A stretch of 23,419 nucleotides of DNA from CAJXVY01 sp031580995 (lineage in GTDB: Bacteria > Actinomycetota > Actinomycetes > Actinomycetales > Microbacteriaceae): NCBI GenBank assembly GCA_031580995.1, contig JAVLCC010000015.1:1-23419 (forward strand), in the 5' to 3' direction. Made by a program: the position numbers and the translations under genes. Shown here piece by piece: positions 1 through 6,980 of this stretch. How positions within the stretch are numbered: the first letter of the stretch is position 1; the number at the start of each line of letters is the position of its first letter. The notes beneath the pieces were generated by a model. That model saw nothing but the letters and a program-made list of their open reading frames with translations. It did no database searches and had not been told where the DNA came from.

Positions 1-100
1 GCCAGTAATAAGGTTTTTTATCGGTCTTCACCGTGGCACCCCAAATCATGTAGGCGCCGATGGCCATGCCGAGTATGTAGGGCAGATCACTCAGATTCAT
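1..100 (-). CDS. Small membrane protein, partial at window edge
   Basis: An ATG at 98-100 overlaps the gcvP stop codon in an ATGA arrangement (TGA at 97-99), the usual sign of translational coupling. The frame stays open to the window edge, giving 33 codons. The peptide starts MNLSDLPYILGMAIGAYM, which would form one hydrophobic segment at about residues 6-22, followed by a basic stretch (KTDKK) typical of the cytoplasmic side of a membrane helix. The rest of the gene lies outside the window, so its length and family are unknown and I do not recognise it. Its position as the last visible gene of the glycine-cleavage operon could mean a linked role or simple co-transcription. Confidence 0.6.
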   Translation of the reverse strand, partial: MNLSDLPYILGMAIGAYMIWGATVKTDKKPYYW

Positions 101-2922
101 TGTGAATAGCTTTCGATCGGTGGGCACGTGCAGACAAGATTTCTATCCCCAAAGACGTTGTTTACCCTGCGAACAGGCGCCCAGTATTTGTTTTTGGCTT
201 GGTTTTCAGCTGGGTAGCAGGCAACTTGCCTGCTGTAAGGATGATTCCATTCACCCGCCATCTGTTCTGCTGTATGGGGGGCGTTGAACAATGGGTTGTT
301 ATCCTTTGGCCATTCCTCGTTGGCAACCTTGTCGATTTCTTCGCGGATGGCAATCATGGCTGAAATAAACCTGTCTAGTTCTTGCTTTGGCTCTGATTCG
401 GTTGGCTCAATCATGAGCGTGCCATTGACAGGAAAGCTCATGGTTGGGGCGTGGAAACCATAATCAATCAGTCTCTTGGCGACATCGTCAACGGTGATGC
501 CGGTTTCTTTATTGATGTCACGAATGTCAATGATTGCCTCGTGAGCCACCATTCCGTTATCTCCTGTGTAGAGAAGGGGGAAGTGGTTAGAGATCTTTCT
601 TGCAACATAGTTGGCATTCAAAACAGCATTCGCTGTCGCATCTTGCAAACCTTTCTCACCCATCATGTGGACATAAGCCCAACTGATAGGCAGGATGCTC
701 GGTGAACCAAACGGAGCAGCTGAAACTGGTCCCTGGTTGGTTAGCTCAACTTGCGACATTTGGTGACCGGGTAGAAATTCAGCCAAGTGAGACCTCGCTA
801 CAACCGGACCAACTCCGGGTCCTCCACCACCGTGAGGGATACAGAAGGTTTTGTGAAGGTTTAGGTGAGAGACATCTCCACCGAATTCTCCAAATTTCGC
901 ATACCCAACAACTGCGTTGGTGTTTGCTCCATCAATATAAACCTGTCCACCAGCTGCGTGAACCAATTCGCAAACCTCACGGACATCGTGTTCATAAACA
1001 CCGTGGGTTGATGGGTAGGTGATCATGATGGCACCCAGGTTGTCTCCAGCCTCGGCAATCTTTGATTTGAGATCTGCAAGGTCAACGTTTCCATCATCAT
1101 CACAACCAACAACTGTGACATTGAAACCAGCTAGAACAGCACTCGCTCCATTGGTTCCGTGAGCGCTGGATGGGATCAAGCAAACCTTGCGCTGGGTGTC
1201 ACCTCTTGAGAGGTGATAACCACGGATGGCAAGCATCCCTGCAAGCTCACCCTGGCTTCCGGCATTTGGTTGCAAAGAAACGGCATCGTATCCCGTTATG
1301 TCACATAGCCAATCGCTTAGTTGCTCAATGGCCGTTAGATAACCGGTTACGTCTTCTTTGGGGGCAAAGGGGTGCAGGTTAGCAAACTCAGGCCAGGTGA
1401 CCGCTTCCATCTCGGTGACGGAGTTTAGTTTCATGGTGCAGGAACCCAGCGGAATCATTCCGCGGTCCAATGCGTAGTCGTAATCACTGAGTTTTTTGAG
1501 GTATCTCAGCATGGCTGTCTCTGAGTGGTATTGGTTGAAAACTGGATGCGTTAGGTATTCACTGCTTCTTTCAAACCCACCAAGGCTTGATTCACTACCC
1601 TCATTGGTTTCAGCTCCGAATACCTGAGCCAGGTGATTAAGCTCTTCCCAGCTGGTTGCCTCATCGATTGAGATTCCAAGGGTTTTTTCATCGATCACCC
1701 TCAGCGTGAAGTCTTTTTCTCGAGCTTTATCGAAATATTTCTGGGCATCGGTTTCTGTGATCACCAAGGTGTCGAAAAAGCTCTCGTGAGCGAGAGTGAA
1801 ACCTTTGGCTTTCAAAGCGCTTGCAAGCAAAACAGCTTTGCTGTGGATGTCTTTGGCGATTGCTCTGAGGCCTTCAGGACCGTGATAGACCGCATACATA
1901 CTTGCCATCACAGCAAGCAATACCTGGGCTGTGCAGATATTACTGGTGGCCTTTTCACGTCTGATGTGCTGTTCTCTGGTTTGCAGTGTCAGCCTATAAG
2001 CAGGTGAGCCTTCGGCATCCACGCTCACTCCAACAAGCCTTCCGGGCATGGATCTTTCCAAACCTTCGCGGACTGCAAGATAGCCTGCGTGAGGACCACC
2101 AAACCCCATGGGAACACCGAATCGCTGGGTTGAACCAACAACGATGTCAGCACCCTGTTCTCCTGGGGGTTTGATAAGTGTCAGAGACATAAGATCTGCA
2201 GCTGCAATCCCCAGAGCACCTTTTTCGTGAGCAACTGCGAAGATGCCGTCAAGTTCGACGATTCGTCCGCTGGCTCCCGGATACTGAACCACCACACCGA
2301 AGAATTCTTCGGTGAGTTCTTTGGCACCTTTGGCTGCATCAAAATACTTGATGGTGATATCCAATGGTTCTGCTCTGTGTTCGAGCAAATACTTTGTTTG
2401 CGGGAAGAGATCTTGATCAACATAGAACACCCTTGAGTCGTTCTCTGCGTTCCTGCTTGCAAGCAACATCGCTTCGGCAACCGAGGTTCCCTCATCCAAC
2501 ATTGATGCGTTTGCTGTTGTCATGCCTGTCAGGTCTGTGACCATGGTCTGGAAATTGATCAGCGCTTCTAATCTTCCTTGACTGATTTCAGCTTGATATG
2601 GGGTGTATGCGGTGTACCAACTTGGGTTTTCTAAAACGTTGCGCTTGATGACACCGGGAGTGATTGTCCCGTAATAGCCGATCCCGATTTTGGATTTGGT
2701 GATGCGGTTTTGGCTGGCAAGCTCTTTGAGCTTGTTCAAAGCCTCGGTTTCACTGACTGCTTCGGGGAGTCTTTTGCCAGATTCGAACCTGATTGCATCC
2801 GGAATGGCCGCATCCATAAGTTCGGTCATTGAGTTGAAACCGAGGTATTGCAGCATCTCGGTTTGCTCGGCAATTGATGTGCCGATGTGGCGGTATTTGA
2901 AGTTCTCGTGCTCGGCCAGCAT
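97..2922 (-). CDS. gcvP: Glycine dehydrogenase (decarboxylating), P-protein of the glycine cleavage system
   Basis: This is the PLP-dependent P-protein. It decarboxylates glycine and passes the aminomethyl group to the lipoyl arm of GcvH in the cytoplasm. The 941-residue length fits the fused, homodimeric P-protein, in which an N-terminal and a C-terminal half have the same fold. The N-terminal half is recognisable from RHIG near residue 11 and GYYGTITPGVIKRN near 82. The C-terminal half carries QPNAGSQGE near 551, SAHGTN near 586, and the PLP lysine in HLNLHKTF (K691), followed by a glycine-rich loop (HGGGGPG). The ATG overlaps the gcvH stop by one base (TAATG), so translation is probably coupled. 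The split two-subunit form can be excluded by length. Confidence 0.98.
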   Translation of the reverse strand: MLAEHENFKYRHIGTSIAEQTEMLQYLGFNSMTELMDAAIPDAIRFESGKRLPEAVSETEALNKLKELASQNRITKSKIGIGYYGTITPGVIKRNVLENPSWYTAYTPYQAEISQGRLEALINFQTMVTDLTGMTTANASMLDEGTSVAEAMLLASRNAENDSRVFYVDQDLFPQTKYLLEHRAEPLDITIKYFDAAKGAKELTEEFFGVVVQYPGASGRIVELDGIFAVAHEKGALGIAAADLMSLTLIKPPGEQGADIVVGSTQRFGVPMGFGGPHAGYLAVREGLERSMPGRLVGVSVDAEGSPAYRLTLQTREQHIRREKATSNICTAQVLLAVMASMYAVYHGPEGLRAIAKDIHSKAVLLASALKAKGFTLAHESFFDTLVITETDAQKYFDKAREKDFTLRVIDEKTLGISIDEATSWEELNHLAQVFGAETNEGSESSLGGFERSSEYLTHPVFNQYHSETAMLRYLKKLSDYDYALDRGMIPLGSCTMKLNSVTEMEAVTWPEFANLHPFAPKEDVTGYLTAIEQLSDWLCDITGYDAVSLQPNAGSQGELAGMLAIRGYHLSRGDTQRKVCLIPSSAHGTNGASAVLAGFNVTVVGCDDDGNVDLADLKSKIAEAGDNLGAIMITYPSTHGVYEHDVREVCELVHAAGGQVYIDGANTNAVVGYAKFGEFGGDVSHLNLHKTFCIPHGGGGPGVGPVVARSHLAEFLPGHQMSQVELTNQGPVSAAPFGSPSILPISWAYVHMMGEKGLQDATANAVLNANYVARKISNHFPLLYTGDNGMVAHEAIIDIRDINKETGITVDDVAKRLIDYGFHAPTMSFPVNGTLMIEPTESEPKQELDRFISAMIAIREEIDKVANEEWPKDNNPLFNAPHTAEQMAGEWNHPYSRQVACYPAENQAKNKYWAPVRRVNNVFGDRNLVCTCPPIESYSQ

Positions 2923-3290
2923 TAGCCGACCATCTCCTGGTAATCACTTGCACTCATTAATTCCCCCGATAGCTCAGAGAATTTCACCTTGAACAACCAG
3001 CCCTCGCCGTGGGGGTCACTGTTGACCATTTCAGGGTTAGCACTCACTGCGTCATTGACTTCAACAACTTCACCATCGATTGGGCTGTAAAGCTCACTGA
3101 CTGATTTGGTTGATTCAATCTCTCCACAGATTTTTAGATAAACAGTTGAGGCACCAACACTTGGCAGATCCAGATAAACAACATCCCCCAGAGCATCCGC
3201 TGCATAAGAGGTGATTCCAACAGTTGCAACATCGCCATCAACTGAAACCCACTCGTGCTCTTTTGAGTATTTATAGTTCTCTGGATACAT
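2922..3290 (-). CDS. gcvH: Glycine cleavage system H-protein (lipoyl carrier)
   Basis: GcvH shuttles the aminomethyl group from GcvP to GcvT on a lipoylated lysine. The 122-residue protein has the family start (YSKEHEWVSVDGD, near residue 8) and the lipoyl site ESTKSVSELYSPIDGEVVEVN, with K62 as the modified lysine. The spacing from the VG turn to K62 equals that of ordinary H-proteins. The strand before it (STVYLKICGEIES) is more hydrophobic than usual and contains a cysteine in place of the common Ala-Gly-Glu stretch. The start ATG at 3288-3290 follows a purine-rich Shine-Dalgarno sequence (AAGGGGAG) that sits unusually close. It lies 53 bases after gcvT and overlaps gcvP by one base. Confidence 0.97.
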   Translation of the reverse strand: MYPENYKYSKEHEWVSVDGDVATVGITSYAADALGDVVYLDLPSVGASTVYLKICGEIESTKSVSELYSPIDGEVVEVNDAVSANPEMVNSDPHGEGWLFKVKFSELSGELMSASDYQEMVG

Positions 3291-3343
3291 ATCTCCCCTT
3301 CATTCCCTCACCTTTGATTGGAATTCTAAGCCAATAAAAATTG

Positions 3344-4396
3344 CTAATTGACTCGTTTATAAAAAGGTAATTCAACGACAATAAATTCCTGGTTATTGCC
3401 ACGGATATCCACCATTAATTTGTCTCCTGGTTTGGTTTCAAGATTGGTTGTGAAGGCCATGGCGATTGGGTATCCAAGGGTGGGGGAGAGGATGCCACTT
3501 GTTACCTCACCGACCTGTTGGTTATCTTCCATAACCGCATAACCCTGCCTGGCGGCTCTTTTGCCCTCACCTTTGAGTCCGATTAGTTTCTTTGTTGGTT
3601 CTCTGAGTCCGCTTTTACCCTGAAAAGCCTCTCGGTCAACAACAGCTCGTCCTAGACCTGCTTCAGCCGGCTGGGTGTTGTCATCCAGTTCGTGGCCATA
3701 TAAAGGCATTCCTGCTTCAAGTCTCAGGCTATCTCGACTGGCCAGCCCACACGGGGTCACCTCTGGGTTATTCAATACTGTCTCCCAGATGGATTCGGCT
3801 TGGTCATTTTGGCAATAGATCTCAAACCCGTCTTCGCCGGTGTATCCGGTTCTGGCAATCAATACTTCTGATTCACCGAGGATGTAACGCCCAATTGAGT
3901 AATAGCCAATTGTTATTGGCTCAGAAACAAATCTGTCTAAAACCTCTAGTGATTTTGGTCCCTGCAGGGCAATCATTGACCACTTATCTGATTGGTCTTC
4001 AACAATGCAGTCAAAGCCTGTTGGAACTAGGTCAGCTGAGACTGCGTCTTTATTTGATGCATTGGCGACAATTAGAAACTCCTCTTCGGAGAGACGATAA
4101 ACAATCAGGTCATCGATGATGCCACCTGATTCGTTTAGCAGCATCGAATACTTGGCACGGCCTGAAGTTATCTTGCTTGCAAGATTAATTAACTTGCTGT
4201 CTAAGAAATCTTCAGCTTGAGCGCCAACAACCACGATTTCACCCATGTGGCTTATGTCAAATAATCCCGCTGAGTTTCTAACGGCTTCGTGTTCGGCTAA
4301 ATCAGAACCGTATCTAACCGGCATCTCCCAACCACCGAAGTCTGTGAAGGTAGCCCCCAGAGCAGCGTGTTGGTTATATAAAGTGGTCTTATTCAA
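3344..4396 (-). CDS. gcvT: Aminomethyltransferase, T-protein of the glycine cleavage system
   Basis: The T-protein releases ammonia from aminomethyl-lipoyl-GcvH and makes 5,10-methylenetetrahydrofolate. The 350-residue protein shows the family N-terminus FGGWEMPVRYG (residues 20-30), GLFDISHMGE (44-53) and GGIIDDLIVYR (91-101), where D96 matches the folate-activating aspartate of the family. The C-terminal GEVTSG..SPTLGYPIAMA segment is also typical. The start is TTG at 4394-4396, chosen because a GGGGGA Shine-Dalgarno sequence lies about five bases upstream and the protein aligns from this point; no ATG lies nearby in frame. The preceding small ORF stops inside this ribosome-binding site (TAG at 4406-4408), which suggests coupled translation. 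Confidence 0.97.
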   Translation of the reverse strand: MNKTTLYNQHAALGATFTDFGGWEMPVRYGSDLAEHEAVRNSAGLFDISHMGEIVVVGAQAEDFLDSKLINLASKITSGRAKYSMLLNESGGIIDDLIVYRLSEEEFLIVANASNKDAVSADLVPTGFDCIVEDQSDKWSMIALQGPKSLEVLDRFVSEPITIGYYSIGRYILGESEVLIARTGYTGEDGFEIYCQNDQAESIWETVLNNPEVTPCGLASRDSLRLEAGMPLYGHELDDNTQPAEAGLGRAVVDREAFQGKSGLREPTKKLIGLKGEGKRAARQGYAVMEDNQQVGEVTSGILSPTLGYPIAMAFTTNLETKPGDKLMVDIRGNNQEFIVVELPFYKRVN

Positions 4397-4405
4397 ATAA
4401 TCCCC

Positions 4406-4519
4406 CTATCTCAGACCCAGTAGATCAAGTATTTGCGGACCTGCAACGACAATGATTGAGACAACCAGCAGAACAATCCCAATGCGTTTCCATATCCGCT
4501 CGAGCTTGTTGTTATCCAT
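4406..4519 (-). CDS. 37-residue single-pass membrane peptide leading the gcv operon
   Basis: This short ORF begins with ATG at 4517-4519 and ends with TAG at 4406-4408. The peptide is MDNNKLERIWKRIG, then a hydrophobic helix of about 14 residues (IVLLVVSIIVVAGP), then a short tail ending LDLLGLR. A good ribosome-binding site (AAGGTGAG) lies 10-12 bases upstream. Its stop falls within the Shine-Dalgarno sequence of gcvT, placing it as first gene of the operon. Basic residues before the helix and few after suggest the N-terminus is inside. I do not recognise a family, and 37 codons is short enough for chance, but the combination of ribosome-binding site, membrane helix and coupling supports a real gene. 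Confidence 0.6.
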   Translation of the reverse strand: MDNNKLERIWKRIGIVLLVVSIIVVAGPQILDLLGLR

Positions 4520-4593
4520 CTTTAAAGTCTCTCACCTTTGTTCCCAAAACCCTTTCAGGGAAGGGTTTTTATCAATCTTCGGTTTTGATTTTT
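4520..4593. promoter_or_regulatory. Divergent intergenic region with a 9-bp hairpin
   Basis: These 74 bases separate the start of the gcv operon (minus) from the zinc-ribbon gene (plus) and must hold both promoters. An inverted repeat with arms AAAACCCTT (4546-4554) and AAGGGTTTT (4561-4569) encloses the loop TCAGGG. On the plus strand T residues continue only to 4570 before A, so it is not a clear terminator. It could be an operator between the two promoters or a hairpin in the 5' UTR of the gcv transcript. No confident -35/-10 pair was found; TATCAAT at 4570-4576 is a possible -10 on the plus strand. Confidence 0.4.
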
Positions 4594-5109
4594 ATGAGTA
4601 AATGCGCGAAGTGTGGACTGGAATTACACCCAGACCAAATTCGCTGTGAGCTTTGTGGTGAATACGCCAAAAAAGAAAAGCGCAATCGCAAAGGTTGGGT
4701 TCGATCCAGCATTCAGTTCGGTTTGATTTTTGTGCTGGTTTTAGCATTTGGCAGAGTTGCCGCCGGCGATGTCCAGGTGGGGCTTTCTGATATGGAATGT
4801 TCTGAGATTAAGGCTTTGGGGGCTGAAACAAGACAGGTTTTGGCAGAGATTGAATACGGCAACGAACCATCTCGATTGAAAATGCAAGAGATTTCTCTCT
4901 CCTGGCAATCAAGAGCAGACGATCAGGTTGCTGGCAAATACTCTTGGTCTGATGCGGGGCGTGAACACGATTGGTTACAAAGACTTGCGGATGCAACTCA
5001 GGCTGTTGGCGCCAGAGACATTGGTGATATTGACACCGAGGGTTTAGAACTTGATGATTACCTTCTAGAGCTCACAAAACTTAGCCCACGATACTGCCCT
5101 GTAAATTAG
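4594..5109 (+). CDS. Zinc-ribbon single-pass membrane protein
   Basis: The predicted product has 171 residues. The N-terminus carries CAKC (C4, C7) and CELC (C18, C21), a two-knuckle zinc ribbon. A basic stretch (about 25-37) and one membrane helix (about 38-57) follow. The remaining ~110 residues, rich in Glu and Asp with WSDAGREHDWLQRL near the middle, would be outside the membrane. The ATG at 4594 is chosen over an in-frame ATG at 4456 because the extra 46 residues would run through the opposite-strand 37-residue gene and are poor in protein-like character. No clear ribosome-binding site precedes the ATG, so the message may be nearly leaderless. The stop overlaps that of ptsI. Function unknown; the small zinc ribbon plus helix resembles many uncharacterised membrane proteins. 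Confidence 0.72.
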   Translation: MSKCAKCGLELHPDQIRCELCGEYAKKEKRNRKGWVRSSIQFGLIFVLVLAFGRVAAGDVQVGLSDMECSEIKALGAETRQVLAEIEYGNEPSRLKMQEISLSWQSRADDQVAGKYSWSDAGREHDWLQRLADATQAVGARDIGDIDTEGLELDDYLLELTKLSPRYCPVN

Positions 5110-6707
5110 CGCTCAGCGAAGGCTTTCTTGGCAGCCTCTCGCGCAAAGGTGGCTCTGTTTTGACTGACTGCCGCTAGGGCAATCGCTTTTGCTTGCCCAG
5201 CATCAACTGTTTTCAAAGCATTACTAACTGCTTCCACCTGGCTTGGGGATGCACTTACCGTGTCAACACCGAGACCCGCCAGCACTATTGCAAGCATCGG
5301 ATCACTCCCCGCTTCCCCGCAGACCCCAACCTTGATTCCTTGAGCGTGTGCTTCATCAACGGTTGTCTTTATTGCCTCCAGCAATGCTGGTTGCCAAACA
5401 TCCAAAAGTGTTCCTAATTTGGGATGCAATCGATCGGCTGCAAATAAATACTGTGATAAATCATTGGTGCCGATGCTCACAAAATCGATAACCCCTTTGA
5501 GGTGTTTGAGCTGAAAGATTATCGATGGGGTCTCAACCATAATTCCAACATTTTTGAAACCGTGATCCCTTGCCAATTCGGCAAACTTCTTAGCTTCTGA
5601 CACCCTCGCAATCATTGGCGCCATAACCGAAACCGCTTTGCCTGATTTTTCCTCAGCCAATTTCAAGGCATTCAGCTGGTCATCCATAAACTCCGGGTCA
5701 GTGTCATTGATTCTGAATCCACGAACTCCCAAAGCTGGGTTTTCTTCGTCTTCGATGCCCAAAAACGGCAACGGCTTATCACTTCCAGCATCCAGGGTTC
5801 TTGCGATGAATTGGCCTTTTGGTGCGGCGTTTAGGACGTTCAGGTAATCATTGAGCTGCTGATCAATACTGGGTCTTTGTTCTTGGTTTAGAAAAGCAAA
5901 CTCTGTTCTGAAAAGGCCTACCCCATGACCTCCAGCAGATGTTGCTTTTTCAGCATCGGTTTGGTTTCCAACGTTTCCCAACACCGGAATGAGTGTTTTT
6001 TCATGTTCAGGCGCAAATGACATTGACACCGTTGCATCGCTTATCACTCCGTCAATCAAAACTCTGTCACCAGCTGGATCAATCAATATTTTTTGACCCT
6101 GGTCTAGTTTGTCTATTTCTGCAACTCCGACAACCGCAGGTATCCCCTTAGATCGGCAAAGGATCGCCACATGGCTTGTTGGACCACCGTTTCGGGTGAT
6201 GACCCCTTTCACTGAAGAATTGAATTTGGCGGTGTCGGCGGGGGCAAAGTCATCAGCAACTAGCACCAAAGCTTCTCCCTCGGGGATTTCTAAGCCGAGT
6301 TCTATGCCCTCTGTGTGGGCCCAAACTCGCGTCGCTAGATCAAGTACGTCATTGGCGCGTTCCGAGAAATCTGGATCTTCCCTAAGTATTTCTGTTAGCT
6401 CAACGGTTGCCGCGTGAAAAGCGGAGCCAGCATCAAGACCATCTTTGATTTTTTCAATGGCCATTTCTAACAAGGCTTCATCAGAGACCAGCATTGCTAA
6501 AGCTTCAAAGATCTCACCATCATGTTCTGAACCTGCCAGTTCATTCATCTCTGCTGTGACTTTGTTGATTGCAGGCGTTAGCTTTTCTAATTCTTCTTGG
6601 ACTGAACCTGAGTGGTTTTTGGGTTCTGGATTGAAGGATGCGGTGACTTTGAACACCACAGCTTCTGCGGCCGTGTCTCCAATGCCGATACCTTTGAGTT
6701 CTATCAA
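5106..6707 (-). CDS. ptsI: PTS enzyme I (phosphoenolpyruvate-protein phosphotransferase)
   Basis: Enzyme I takes phosphate from PEP and passes it to HPr, the first step of all PTS sugar uptake. The 533-residue protein shows the phosphohistidine site GGPTSHVAILCR (H179), the TIM-barrel PEP-binding motifs GLFRTEF (R267) and RTLDAGSDK (R303), SIGTNDLSQY (411-420) and the catalytic cysteine in VCGEAG (C463). It is some 35-40 residues shorter than the usual 570-575, mainly from a compact N-terminal half and C-terminus. The start is TTG at 6705-6707, directly after the ptsH stop, with GGGGAA a few bases upstream. It is the last gene of the mannitol operon. A hairpin within its last codons (5116-5142) may help end one of the two convergent transcripts. 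Confidence 0.97.
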   Translation of the reverse strand: MIELKGIGIGDTAAEAVVFKVTASFNPEPKNHSGSVQEELEKLTPAINKVTAEMNELAGSEHDGEIFEALAMLVSDEALLEMAIEKIKDGLDAGSAFHAATVELTEILREDPDFSERANDVLDLATRVWAHTEGIELGLEIPEGEALVLVADDFAPADTAKFNSSVKGVITRNGGPTSHVAILCRSKGIPAVVGVAEIDKLDQGQKILIDPAGDRVLIDGVISDATVSMSFAPEHEKTLIPVLGNVGNQTDAEKATSAGGHGVGLFRTEFAFLNQEQRPSIDQQLNDYLNVLNAAPKGQFIARTLDAGSDKPLPFLGIEDEENPALGVRGFRINDTDPEFMDDQLNALKLAEEKSGKAVSVMAPMIARVSEAKKFAELARDHGFKNVGIMVETPSIIFQLKHLKGVIDFVSIGTNDLSQYLFAADRLHPKLGTLLDVWQPALLEAIKTTVDEAHAQGIKVGVCGEAGSDPMLAIVLAGLGVDTVSASPSQVEAVSNALKTVDAGQAKAIALAAVSQNRATFAREAAKKAFAER

Positions 6708-6968
6708 TCAGTTCCCCAGGTATTCGCTGATTTCATCAAGCAGCTTGTTTGCTTGGCTTTCTTCCGCATCAATTCTGAAGATTAGGTCCTCACCGTTTTT
6801 AAACTTTTTACCCAGAAGCAGAATCGGTGACTTGGCCTCGATCAGGTTTTCAGGATCTCTGCCCATGAGAATGCTGACGCCATTTTCTTTGGCAAGTTTC
6901 ACAATTTGCCCGGCAGGTCTTGCGTGCATGCCAATTGGGTCTGCAACTTTGATGGTTCTTTCAATCAT
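6708..6968 (-). CDS. ptsH: PTS phosphocarrier protein HPr
   Basis: HPr relays phosphate from enzyme I to EIIA. It is 86 residues, normal for the family, with the active-site segment GMHARPA placing the phosphohistidine at H15 exactly as in well-studied HPr proteins. The region that normally carries the regulatory serine (KSIMGVMSLG in Bacillus) here reads AKSPILLLGKKFKNGED: the serine (S47) is present but its following residues differ and one position seems missing. The ATG follows a strong AAGGAAG ribosome-binding site. It sits 12 bases after mtlD and abuts ptsI, so this general PTS protein is expressed with the mannitol genes. Confidence 0.97.
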   Translation of the reverse strand: MIERTIKVADPIGMHARPAGQIVKLAKENGVSILMGRDPENLIEAKSPILLLGKKFKNGEDLIFRIDAEESQANKLLDEISEYLGN

Positions 6969-6980
6969 TGGGCTTCCTTT

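Noticed and set aside
162..2953. Several open frames of 60-106 codons on both strands within gcvP
   Set aside because: They are frame shadows of a strongly coding gene, with no ribosome-binding sites or recognisable domains.
4520..4593. Glycine riboswitch upstream of the gcv operon
   Set aside because: The gap is only 74 bases between two start codons, too short for a tandem glycine riboswitch, and none of its conserved pattern was seen.
4456..4593. N-terminal extension of the zinc-ribbon protein by 46 residues
   Set aside because: The extension overlaps the opposite-strand small gene and the promoter gap and does not look like protein sequence; the internal ATG directly precedes the cysteine motif.
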